The notes under the pieces are model-generated. The model had not been told where the DNA came from, searched no databases, and saw only the letters and a list, made by a program, of their open reading frames with translations. From positions 1 through 28,307 of the forward strand of contig CAQJOC010000005.1 of the NCBI GenBank assembly GCA_948815685.1: a stretch of 28,307 bases of DNA, read 5' to 3'. The translations under genes were made by a program, and so were the position numbers. Of the stretch, positions 20,823 through 28,307 are shown piece after piece. The stretch is from an uncultured Eubacteriales bacterium. GTDB lineage: Bacteria; Bacillota; Clostridia; Oscillospirales; Acutalibacteraceae. Within the stretch, counting starts at the first letter, position 1; every line of letters begins with the position of its first letter.

Positions 20823-20987
20823 TTAAAAAGTAAGTAGTATGGTGTGAATTTTTTTAAATGAATACCTATAAACCCAGTAATAATGTAGATTTATATTGTA
20901 TCCCAATCTCAAGCCTTTTCCATTTCGAGAGGAAAATCTAGATACATGGTTAATTATCCCCTTAAGCTTTGGCAAACCTTCCCGAAC
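20823..20987 (-). pseudogene. Possible decayed coding fragment
   Basis: A minus-strand frame of 54 codons with no usable start reads as VREGLPKLKGIINHVS, then RFSSRNGKGLRLGYNINL and a Tyr-rich end. Just upstream (to about 21020) another frame reads QFEDQRKENRFGKVCQSL, overlapping it, as a frameshifted gene would. The stretch is clearly more GC-rich than the gaps around it. I cannot name a family. It could instead be a structured RNA, though no known class fits. Confidence 0.25.
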
Positions 20988-21076
20988 CTATTCTCTTTTC
21001 TCTGATCTTCAAACTGCTTTATTGTCTGTTCTTAAGTAAGAACTCTCGAATTTTAAAATATACAGATTGCGTAAAG

Positions 21077-21162
21077 TATTGAATACATGATACAGTATTA
21101 TTTGTCTTATTATTTACGAACATAATTTTTATCTTTTTTGACTGCCGATTACTATATATATA
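21077..21162 (+). repeat. Intergenic repeat, copy B
   Basis: The longest of three related non-coding segments. The core AATTTTTATCTTTTTTGACTGC followed by CGATTACTATATATATA matches copy A inverted (15426-15495) and copy C direct (15620-15672). It ends 20 nt upstream of the -35 of the tRNA-fMet promoter. Confidence 0.5.
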
Positions 21163-21181
21163 ACAAAGTTAAATTTTACTC

Positions 21182-21210
21182 TTGACAAATTAACTTTTTT
21201 TTGAGATACT
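21182..21210 (+). promoter_or_regulatory. Promoter of tRNA-fMet
   Basis: TTGACA (21182-21187), 17 nt, GATACT (21205-21210). The RNA would start near 21217, giving a leader of about 78 nt with a small hairpin (ATTCC at 21274 with GGAAT at 21285) just before the mature 5' end. Confidence 0.7.
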
Positions 21211-21294
21211 ATAAAACAAAGTGAATATTCGGTAAAAGTTATTTTTTTATTTTACCCTGATAGTTTTAGTTTTATTCCAAATGTGGAATACTAT

Positions 21295-21371
<77 letters not shown>

Positions 21372-21379
21372 AAGAGAAG

Positions 21380-21410
21380 CCTCGTGAACATCAAGTTTGC
21401 GAGGATTTTT
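21380..21410 (+). terminator. Intrinsic terminator after tRNA-fMet
   Basis: A 10-bp stem (CCTCGTGAAC at 21380-21389 with GTTTGCGAGG at 21395-21404, two G-U pairs), loop of 5, then ATTTTT. Confidence 0.85.
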
Positions 21411-21996
21411 GTTGTCAAATAAAGTTATTACAAAATTCAAAATGGTCTTTATTTGGTCTTTATAGAGTTTTTTATCTATATTTAGAGCCCTAAAATTTAT
21501 TTATCATAATATTCTTGTGCATGGAATAGGTACATTTTATAATGACTTTCTGCGGAATTAATTTGTAGGGCAAATTATTTTTCGATTTTTATGTTTTTGC
21601 ACTGATATTTTCAAAAATTGCGGCTTTCGCAGGTTTTGTGATTTTACCATTTATACGTTTATTACCTGACACATATTTAATTTCACAGGAAGTCCAATAT
21701 TTCAGTTTTTATTTGCTTCTTTTATAACAAATATACTCTTTAGATACTGTAGTAATCAATTTAAGTTGCGGTAGTCTTAGATTTGTCTTTTTATGCGAAG
21801 ACGATCTAGAGATTTGAGGCGAGTGCTAAAAAGTTTGCAATCAAATTCGAGAACATTAATAATCAGCCAAAGCCTAACTTTATGTATATCATGGTGTTTG
21901 CGTAAACTTCCTTAGTGTATGGCTTAGCTTTATTTGTGATTGAAATATGTTTTTATATAAGACAAATAAATCATGTAAATGTTTTTATATTTTTAT
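21411..21996. other. AT-rich intergenic region upstream of the hsd operon
   Basis: No gene with a ribosome site, RNA gene or clear repeat. A 40-codon ATG frame (21793-21915) is rich in Arg/Ser/Leu and lacks a ribosome site, so I do not call it. Confidence 0.45.
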
Positions 21997-22025
21997 TTGC
22001 GAATAGCCTTAAAATATGTTATAAT
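21997..22025 (+). promoter_or_regulatory. Extended -10 promoter of the hsd operon
   Basis: TTGCGA (21997-22002), 17 nt, TATAAT (22020-22025) preceded by TGT, an extended -10. Start near 22032, leader about 108 nt with a small GGAA/TTCC hairpin (22035-22047). Confidence 0.75.
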
Positions 22026-22139
22026 CGTACAAATGGAATTTATTTCCTGAATTTGGGTTTTATGGGTAAAGTTTGTTTATTGATTTGCTTTTAACTTAAA
22101 TAGTTTAGGCTAGATTTTTTGTAAAGGAGGCTGAAAATA

Positions 22140-23702
22140 ATGGTCGACCGGAAAAAAGATCAAGAGAAAGATGAGCTGCACAAAGCCATTTGGAGTATAG
22201 CAGAGGAACTAAGGGGTGCTGTAGACGGATGGGATTTTAAAAGCTATGTGCTTGGAACAATGTTTTATCGCTACATATCAGAAAATTTAACTAATTACAT
22301 AAATGAGGGAGAAATCGAGGCGGGAAATACTAATTTTGATTTTAGTAAAATGTCTGATGAGACGGCAAAACACATTAGAGAAAGCATAATAGAAGAAAAG
22401 GGATTCTTCATTTTACCGAGTGAATTGTTTTGCAATGTCTGTAGGACGGCGGACACAGATGAAAATTTGAATGAAACGCTTGAAAAAATATTTAATAATA
22501 TCGAGAAGTCCGCAATGGGAAGTGATTCGGAAAACGATTTTAAAGGTCTGTTCGATGATTTTGACGTAAACAGTAATAAGCTGGGTTCCAATGTTACAAG
22601 AAGAAACGAAAAACTAGTAAAATTATTAAAAGGTGTCCAGAAGATGAACCTGGGGAACATAAAAAATCATGCTTCTGATACATTTGGAGACGCCTACGAA
22701 TACTTAATGACTATGTATGCATCTAACGCAGGAAAATCAGGGGGCGAGTTTTTCACTCCTGCTGATGTATCGGAACTGCTCACAAGGCTTGGAACGGTAG
22801 GCAAAACCGAAGTAAACAAGGTATATGACCCGTGTTGTGGGAGTGGCTCACTGTTGTTGAAAACTGAAAAAATTCTTGGAAAAAAAGCTATTCATAATGG
22901 ATTTTTTGGTCAAGAAATTAACGTTACTACATATAACCTGTGTCGTATAAATATGTTTTTGCATGACATAGGGTTTGATAAATTTAACATAACTTGTGAA
23001 AATACTTTAATAAATCCGCAACACTGGGATGATGAACCATTTGAATTGATAGTTTCAAATCCTCCGTATTCTATAAAATGGGAAGGAGATTCCAATCCCT
23101 TGCTCATTAATGACCCTCGTTTTTCGCCTGCAGGAGTACTTGCGCCAAAAAGTAAAGCCGATATGGCATTTATTTTGCATTGTCTTTCATGGCTTGCTGC
23201 CAACGGCACCGCTGCTATTGTATGTTTCCCGGGAATCATGTACAGAGGCTCAGCAGAGCAAAAAATTCGTAAATATTTGGTGGATAATAATTTTGTGGAC
23301 TGTATTATCGGGCTACCTAGCAACCTGTTTTTCGGAACAAGCATCGCAACGTGTATTATGGTTCTTAAAAAGAATAAAACCGATGACAATACCCTGTTTA
23401 TAGATGCGACAAATGAATGCGTGAAAGTCACAAATAATAATAGATTACTTGATGAAAATATTGATCATATTATCTCAGCTTTTGCGAAAAGAGAAGAAAT
23501 TTCTCATTTTTCCAAGCTTGCAACCCATAAGGAAATTGAGGATAATAATTATAATCTTTCTGTATCGACATATGTTGAGGCCAAAGATACACGAGAACAG
23601 ATTGACATTATAAAGCTCAACAGCGATATAAAAGAGATTGTTTCGCGTGAAAGAAGTTTGCGTGACGAGATTGACAAAATACTGAAAGAATTGGAGATTT
23701 GA
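22140..23702 (+). CDS. hsdM: Type I restriction-modification system, methyltransferase subunit
   Basis: HsdM transfers methyl from S-adenosylmethionine to adenine N6 in the target bound by HsdS; two copies sit with one HsdS. Its 520 residues equal the length of EcoR124I HsdM. It has the N-terminal HsdM_N helical domain (about 10-170), GGEFFTPADV leading to motif I DPCCGSGSLL (230-239), and catalytic motif IV NPPY (307-310). The C-terminus is a helical tail (KLNSDIKEIVSRERSLRDEI...). AAAGGAGG lies 9 nt before ATG. The tail's coding sequence is repeated after the stop. Confidence 0.96.
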   Translation: MVDRKKDQEKDELHKAIWSIAEELRGAVDGWDFKSYVLGTMFYRYISENLTNYINEGEIEAGNTNFDFSKMSDETAKHIRESIIEEKGFFILPSELFCNVCRTADTDENLNETLEKIFNNIEKSAMGSDSENDFKGLFDDFDVNSNKLGSNVTRRNEKLVKLLKGVQKMNLGNIKNHASDTFGDAYEYLMTMYASNAGKSGGEFFTPADVSELLTRLGTVGKTEVNKVYDPCCGSGSLLLKTEKILGKKAIHNGFFGQEINVTTYNLCRINMFLHDIGFDKFNITCENTLINPQHWDDEPFELIVSNPPYSIKWEGDSNPLLINDPRFSPAGVLAPKSKADMAFILHCLSWLAANGTAAIVCFPGIMYRGSAEQKIRKYLVDNNFVDCIIGLPSNLFFGTSIATCIMVLKKNKTDDNTLFIDATNECVKVTNNNRLLDENIDHIISAFAKREEISHFSKLATHKEIEDNNYNLSVSTYVEAKDTREQIDIIKLNSDIKEIVSRERSLRDEIDKILKELEI

Positions 23703-23703
23703 T

Positions 23704-23841
23704 GGTTTGAAAGTCGAGGAAAAAGAAACAAGCGAGCAGATTGATATTATAAAGCTAAATAGCGATATAGAAGAAATTGTCATATATGGAGATACCTTGC
23801 GTGATGAGATAGACAAGATAATAGAAGATTTAGAGAGGTAG
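23704..23841 (+). pseudogene. Duplicated hsdM 3'-end fragment
   Basis: Just after hsdM, in another frame, 45 codons from TTG 23707 to TAG 23841 read LKVEEKETSEQIDIIKLNSD and so on to LRDEIDKIIEDLER. The HsdM C-terminus reads VEAKDTREQIDIIKLNSD to LRDEIDKILKELEI, so this is a clear copy of the last 42-43 residues with diverged bases. It has no ribosome site of its own. It is probably left by recombination that swapped the hsdM/hsdS end, or by a tandem duplication. Confidence 0.85.
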
Positions 23842-23848
23842 CTGTTTA

Positions 23849-23941
23849 ATGAATAAAAGCGGATTATTAGACTTAAATAACATAGTTACAAGTTTGATTA
23901 TCTTGCAAGATGAAATTTTTAAAGAAATTGAGGTGACAAAA
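23849..23941 (+). pseudogene. Weaker third copy of the HsdM tail, fused in frame ahead of hsdS
   Basis: The 31 codons upstream of the hsdS start, in the same frame, read LLDLNNIVTSLIILQDEIFK then EIEV. This aligns with the HsdM tail pattern LNSDI.EIV....LRDEI.KI..LE with a gap of a few residues. An ATG (23849) exists but has no good ribosome site. It could be a third, more decayed copy. The match is short, so I am less sure of it. Confidence 0.5.
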
Positions 23942-25111
23942 ATGAGTAGACTTGATGAATTGATAAATAAATTGTGCCCGCATGGGGTGGAATATAAAAA
24001 GCTCGATGAACTGCTTGAAATTAGGAATGGATATACTCCATCTAAATCTAAAAAAGAATTTTGGATAAATGGAACTATTCCATGGTTTAGAATGGATGAT
24101 ATTAGAAAAGGCGGAACAATATTATCTAAATCATTACAATATGTCAGCCTAAGTGCTGTCAAAAAGAATGTGTTCCCGGCAAACTCCCTGATTATTGCTA
24201 CTACCGCTACGATAGGAGTGCATGCATTAATAACAGTGCCTTATTTAGCTAATCAGCAATTTACTTGTTTGATATTGAAAAAAAAATATATAGAAAAATT
24301 TGACCCAATGTTTTTGTACTATTACTGTTTTAAATTAGATGAATTTTGCCTTAAAAATAAACATAAATCAAATTTTGCATCTGTTGACATGGAAAAGTTT
24401 AAAACGTTCAAATTCCCAATCCCCCCGCTGGAGGTACAGAAAGAAATAGTTGCAATTTTGGACCGCTTTGACGGTTTATGCAATGATATCTGCAAAGGGA
24501 TCCCTGCGGAAATCAAGGCACGAAGTCAGCAATATGAGTATTATAGGGATAAATTACTTGATTTTAAAAATTCCCATGACGTGGAATATCAGTCTCTTAC
24601 TGATATATGCGGGACTATTACCACTGGCAAATTAAACGCTAATAGAAAAATTGAAAATGGAGCATATATGTTTTTTACGTGCGATGCTGAACCATATAGA
24701 ATTAATGAGTATGCTTTTGACACGGAAGCAATTCTTGTTTCTGGAAACGGAAATGGGCATATAAATTACTATAAAGGCAAATTTAATGCCTATCAGAGAA
24801 CCTATGTTTTATGTAATTTTAACTCTATTGAATCAAAGTATTTATTTCATTACTTAAAATATCATTTAAATCAATATATTTCTACTTTTTCTAAAAAAGG
24901 TACCGTTCCATATATAACTTTGCCTATGTTACAAAATTTTATTGTCCCCATCCCGGCAATCGAGGAGCAAATAAGAATTGTAAATATTTTAGATAAATTT
25001 ACAAAGCTCAATGCAGAACTCAATGCAGAACTCAATGCAGAACTTAAGTGCCGACGCAAACAGTACGAATATTATCGAGACAAGCTATTAACTTTCAAAA
25101 AACTTTCATAG
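23942..25111 (+). CDS. hsdS: Type I restriction-modification system, specificity subunit
   Basis: HsdS reads the two half-sites of the recognition sequence. Its 389 residues hold TRD1 (about 15-160, VEYKKLDELLEIRNGYTPSK..., ending PIPPLEVQKEIVAILDRFD), a central conserved helix (AEIKARSQQYEYYRDKLL), TRD2 (about 215-345, ending PIPAIEEQIRIVNILDKFT) and a distal helix (RRKQYEYYRDKLLTF). Met 23942 is preferred to 23849 because GAGGTG precedes it and MSRLDELINKLCPHGVEY is the usual N-terminus. Residues 356-367 are three LNAE repeats encoded by a perfect 12-bp tandem repeat. The next gene, hsdR, begins 41 nt later. The target sequence cannot be predicted here. Confidence 0.93.
   Translation: MSRLDELINKLCPHGVEYKKLDELLEIRNGYTPSKSKKEFWINGTIPWFRMDDIRKGGTILSKSLQYVSLSAVKKNVFPANSLIIATTATIGVHALITVPYLANQQFTCLILKKKYIEKFDPMFLYYYCFKLDEFCLKNKHKSNFASVDMEKFKTFKFPIPPLEVQKEIVAILDRFDGLCNDICKGIPAEIKARSQQYEYYRDKLLDFKNSHDVEYQSLTDICGTITTGKLNANRKIENGAYMFFTCDAEPYRINEYAFDTEAILVSGNGNGHINYYKGKFNAYQRTYVLCNFNSIESKYLFHYLKYHLNQYISTFSKKGTVPYITLPMLQNFIVPIPAIEEQIRIVNILDKFTKLNAELNAELNAELKCRRKQYEYYRDKLLTFKKLS
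25007..25042 (+). repeat. 12-bp x 3 perfect tandem repeat in hsdS
   Basis: Unit CTCAATGCAGAA at 25007-25018, 25019-25030 and 25031-25042, in frame as LNAE. It lies in the distal conserved helix that, with the central helix, sets the distance between the two TRDs. Gain or loss of a unit would keep the frame and add or remove four residues. Confidence 0.95.
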
Positions 25112-25152
25112 CAGGACGAAGAGTGAAAAAAATTAAAGGAGGTAGCTTTAAA

Positions 25153-28100
25153 ATGTCACAATTTAAAGTACTAGCCGAGACGTCCGAAAATACGGTTATC
25201 ACCTCGTTTCAGCCGGTAAAATGGCGTCCGGAAGACTATCAGAGCGAGGCAGAACTTGAAAAAGAGTTTATAAGTTTGCTCTGCTCGCAAGGATATGAAT
25301 ATTTACCTATACATAATGAAGAAGATTTAATTATAAATTTAAGGAGACAACTTGAAAAACTGAATAATTATAATTTTACGGACAAAGAATGGGAACGGTT
25401 TTTCAGGATATCAATAGCAAATCCTAACGAGCATATTGTTGAGAAAACTCGCAAAATTCAAGAGGATTATATTCAGGTTCTGAAATGCGACGACAATTCT
25501 TCTAAAAACATCAAATTAATTGACAAGGAAAATATTCATAATAATAATTTACAAGTAATAAATCAGTATACGGTAAATAAAGATAGCGGTGCAAGATACG
25601 ATAATCGCTACGATGTGACAATTCTTGTGAACGGTCTGCCCCTTGTGCATATTGAATTGAAACGCAGAGGAGTAGCCATTAGAGAAGCATTCAATCAAAT
25701 TAATCGTTATGAACGTGACAGTTTCCGTGCAGGAGCAGGATTATATGAGTATGTGCAAATCTTTGTTATTTCTAACGGTACAAACACAAAATATTATTCA
25801 AATAGTACACGATATAACGCTATTAAAGATGTTTCCTCAGGGAAAGTGAAAAGGTGTAAAACGAGCAATAGTTTTGAATTTACGTCTTTTTGGGCAGATA
25901 CAAATAATCGTATTATCCCTGATTTAATTGATTTCACAAAGACATTTTTTGCCAGGCATTCTCTTTTGAATATATTAACAAAATACTGTATATTTACTTC
26001 CGAAGATATGCTTATGGTTATGAGGCCGTACCAGATCACAGCAACCGAACGTATACTAAATCGAATAGAAATAGCCAATAACTATAAAAAATATGGTACC
26101 ATTGACGGGGGAGGATATATTTGGCATACAACAGGTTCGGGTAAAACACTCACTTCATTCAAAACCGCACGGCGAGCATCACTTTTGCCGTTTATTGATA
26201 AAGTCTTATTTGTGGTTGATCGTAAAGACTTAGATTATCAGACAATGAAAGAATATGACCGTTTTGAAGAAGGCGCCGCCAACTCAAATACCTCTGTCCG
26301 AGTCCTTACAAGACAGTTGGGCGACCCAAATACAAATATAATTATTACAACAATACAGAAGCTCGCAAGATTTATAAAGAAAAATCCCAATCACAAAATA
26401 TATTCCGAGCACGTCGTTATAATTTTTGATGAATGTCATCGCAGTCAGTTTGGCGATATGCATACGGCGATTACAAAAAGTTTTAAAAAATATCATTTAT
26501 TCGGGTTCACAGGAACACCGATTTTTGCTTTAAATGCCGTAAAAGATAAACAAGGAAAACTTCAAACTACAAAAGCAGCTTTTGGAGACCAACTGCACGC
26601 ATATACCATTGTAGATGCCATTAACGATAAAAACGTTTTGCCGTTTCATGTGGACTACATAAAAACGATGAAAATGGCTGAAGAAATAGAAGATGAAAGA
26701 GTCCGAGGCATAGACAGAGAAAAAGCATATATGTCGCCCAAAAGAATCACTTTGGTTACAGAGTATATATTAAAACATTTCAATCAAAAAACCTATCGCG
26801 GCGACAAAACTTACGTTTATAATACGCTTACCAATATTGAAAAGGTGGCGTCAAGTACAAGAGGAACTATCGAAGAAATAAAGGCAAAGAGGCGTGTCAG
26901 TGGATTTAATTCTATTTTTGCGGTAGCCTCAGTCGATATGGCAAAATTATATTATGAAGAGTTTAAAAAGCAGATGAATAAAACCCCTAATAAAAAACTT
27001 CGTATTGCTACAATATTCAGTTACTGCCAAAACGAAGAGGAACCCGGCGGTACAATAGAAGAGGAAAATCCTGATGACACTTCAGCACTTGATAAAAATT
27101 CCCGTGATTTTTTAGAATCGGCCATTAAAGATTATAATGAGATGTTCGGCACAAGTTACGATACTTCAAGCGAGAAATTTCCGAATTACTATAAAGACGT
27201 TTCATTGCGTATGAAAAACAAAGAACTTGATTTATTGATAGTTGTAAATATGTTTTTAACAGGTTTTGATGCGACTACATTAAATACCCTCTGGGTAGAT
27301 AAAAACTTAAAAATGCACGGATTAATTCAAGCATTTTCAAGGACAAATAGAATTTTAAATTCAGTCAAAGCATTTGGGAATATTGTTTGTTTTAGGGAAC
27401 TTAAAGAAGAAGTTGACCGTGCAATATCTTTATTTGGAGATAAAGATGCCGGAGGAATCATTTTGCTCAATCCATTTGAGGATTACTACTATGGTTATAC
27501 CTCCAAAGATGGCAAAAAGATTGTTGGATACGAATATATAACCCGAAAATTGTTAAAAGATTTTCCGTTATCCGATGAAAAAATTGAAGGTGAAAATCGT
27601 CAAAAAGATTTTATTATACTATTTGGTCAATTTCTTCGTATGAGAAATCTTTTAAAATCATTCGATAAGTTTAAGGGGAAAGAAATTATAGAAGAACGTG
27701 GGTTTCAAGATTACCTGGGCAGATATCAAGATTTGCGGGATGAGTGGACAATAGCACCGGTAAACGGACAAATCAAGAATATAGAAGATGATATTGTTTT
27801 TGAAGTAGAGTTAATAAATCAAGTGGAAATAAATATCGATTATATTTTGATGCTCATTAAAAAATATCAAGATACGCACTGTAAAGACAAAGAAATTTTA
27901 ATAACAATCGATAAAGCAATCGGTGCCAGTCCTGAACTACGTAGCAAAAAAGAGCTCATACAAAATTTTATAGCCGGGGCCCTGGATTCAGGCGACGCCC
28001 TGGACCAGTGGCGTAAATACGTAATAAAAAGACGTGACGAGGATTTAGAAAATATTATTGTGGAAGAAAAATTAAATCCGGACGAAACACATAAATTTTT

Positions 28101-28281
28101 TGAAAATGCATTTCGTGATGGCGAAGTAAAAACTCGTGGGACAAGCATTGATGAAATAATGCCACCGATATCTCGTTTTGATGGGGACAACAGGGCAAAA
28201 AAGAAGCTGAGTATAATAAAAAAAGTAAAAAATTTTTTTGATAAGTATTTTGGTATTTGCTCGTGGCAATCAAAGATATGA
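25153..28281 (+). CDS. hsdR: Type I restriction-modification system, restriction/translocase subunit
   Basis: HsdR cuts unmodified DNA after ATP-driven translocation. 1042 residues (EcoR124I HsdR has 1038). It has an N-terminal PD-(D/E)xK nuclease with D154 and E168-L-K170, the same spacing as D151/E165/K167 of EcoR124I, followed by the QxxxY region (NQINRY). Then come SF2 helicase motifs: Walker A TTGSGKT (326-332), DECH (426-429), TGTP (453-456) and QAFSRTNRIL in the second RecA lobe, and a C-terminal helical region that docks to the methylase. ATG 25153 has AAAGGAGG 10 nt upstream; the longer frame back to 25048 overlaps hsdS and is not used. All active-site motifs are intact, so restriction should be functional. 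Confidence 0.96.
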   Translation: MSQFKVLAETSENTVITSFQPVKWRPEDYQSEAELEKEFISLLCSQGYEYLPIHNEEDLIINLRRQLEKLNNYNFTDKEWERFFRISIANPNEHIVEKTRKIQEDYIQVLKCDDNSSKNIKLIDKENIHNNNLQVINQYTVNKDSGARYDNRYDVTILVNGLPLVHIELKRRGVAIREAFNQINRYERDSFRAGAGLYEYVQIFVISNGTNTKYYSNSTRYNAIKDVSSGKVKRCKTSNSFEFTSFWADTNNRIIPDLIDFTKTFFARHSLLNILTKYCIFTSEDMLMVMRPYQITATERILNRIEIANNYKKYGTIDGGGYIWHTTGSGKTLTSFKTARRASLLPFIDKVLFVVDRKDLDYQTMKEYDRFEEGAANSNTSVRVLTRQLGDPNTNIIITTIQKLARFIKKNPNHKIYSEHVVIIFDECHRSQFGDMHTAITKSFKKYHLFGFTGTPIFALNAVKDKQGKLQTTKAAFGDQLHAYTIVDAINDKNVLPFHVDYIKTMKMAEEIEDERVRGIDREKAYMSPKRITLVTEYILKHFNQKTYRGDKTYVYNTLTNIEKVASSTRGTIEEIKAKRRVSGFNSIFAVASVDMAKLYYEEFKKQMNKTPNKKLRIATIFSYCQNEEEPGGTIEEENPDDTSALDKNSRDFLESAIKDYNEMFGTSYDTSSEKFPNYYKDVSLRMKNKELDLLIVVNMFLTGFDATTLNTLWVDKNLKMHGLIQAFSRTNRILNSVKAFGNIVCFRELKEEVDRAISLFGDKDAGGIILLNPFEDYYYGYTSKDGKKIVGYEYITRKLLKDFPLSDEKIEGENRQKDFIILFGQFLRMRNLLKSFDKFKGKEIIEERGFQDYLGRYQDLRDEWTIAPVNGQIKNIEDDIVFEVELINQVEINIDYILMLIKKYQDTHCKDKEILITIDKAIGASPELRSKKELIQNFIAGALDSGDALDQWRKYVIKRRDEDLENIIVEEKLNPDETHKFFENAFRDGEVKTRGTSIDEIMPPISRFDGDNRAKKKLSIIKKVKNFFDKYFGICSWQSKI

Positions 28282-28307
28282 GAAGAAACAAGTGTTTAAA
28301 AATGTAA

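Noticed and set aside
21793..21915. 40-codon plus-strand ATG frame, Arg-rich
   Set aside because: No ribosome site or promoter, unlikely composition for this genome, no recognisable family.
25048..25152. 35-residue N-terminal extension of HsdR
   Set aside because: It overlaps hsdS, while AAAGGAGG precedes the ATG at 25153, the usual N-terminus.

Overview
The window suggests a low-GC Gram-positive bacterium, most likely a member of the Clostridia. The base composition is strongly AT-rich, TGA is a stop codon (Trp is TGG), Shine-Dalgarno sites are strong AGGAGG types, sigma-A promoters are near consensus, and mutS2, a YmfF/YmfH-like M16 peptidase pair and lgt are present. A BspA-like leucine-rich-repeat protein, decayed transposon pieces and long non-coding gaps would fit a host-associated or reducing genome, but that is inference. 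The exact species cannot be read from the window.

Layout. (1) 1-2.5 kb: a doubtful small ORF, then a secreted BspA-type LRR protein on the minus strand with its own strong promoter. (2) 2.7-9.0 kb: a minus-strand housekeeping block, in transcription order mutS2, a small membrane protein whose start appears to be ATA, a promoter/leader region with a terminator-like hairpin, then metG-tatD-ispF. (3) 9.0-12.1 kb: an accessory region with two miniature inverted-repeat elements flanked by TA, a small coiled-coil protein with a very strong promoter, two divergent orphan genes whose promoters both overlap ATGCAT-centred palindromes, and an internally deleted, frameshifted IS1-type transposase remnant. 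(4) 12.2-14.9 kb: a P-type Ca2+-ATPase. (5) 15.2 kb: an isolated 5S rRNA gene with its own promoter and terminator. (6) 15.8-19.2 kb: an overlapping operon of a non-catalytic and a catalytic M16 peptidase followed by lgt. (7) 19.4-21.4 kb: an orphan 357-residue helical protein with a consensus-perfect promoter, a hairpin element, a possible decayed coding fragment and an initiator tRNA-fMet gene. (8) 22.0-28.3 kb: a complete type I restriction-modification operon hsdM-hsdS-hsdR of the EcoR124I-like (type IC) kind, behind an extended -10 promoter.

How the parts work together. The R-M operon is the main accessory system. HsdM (520 aa) and HsdS form the methyltransferase and HsdR (1042 aa) adds nuclease and translocase. 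It has two unusual features. A triplicated 12-bp repeat in hsdS encodes LNAE x3, in the style of the TAEL repeats that change EcoR124I/EcoDXXI specificity. Between hsdM and hsdS lie one clear and one weaker extra copy of the HsdM C-terminal tail, which look like recombination scars. The second theme is a set of unrecognised, helix-rich soluble proteins at about 9.7, 10.5, 11.4 and 20 kb. They have unusually good sigma-A promoters, and two of them may share an operator. These are the best candidates for something undescribed, but no function can be read from the sequence alone. I see no CRISPR array, prophage or replication origin.
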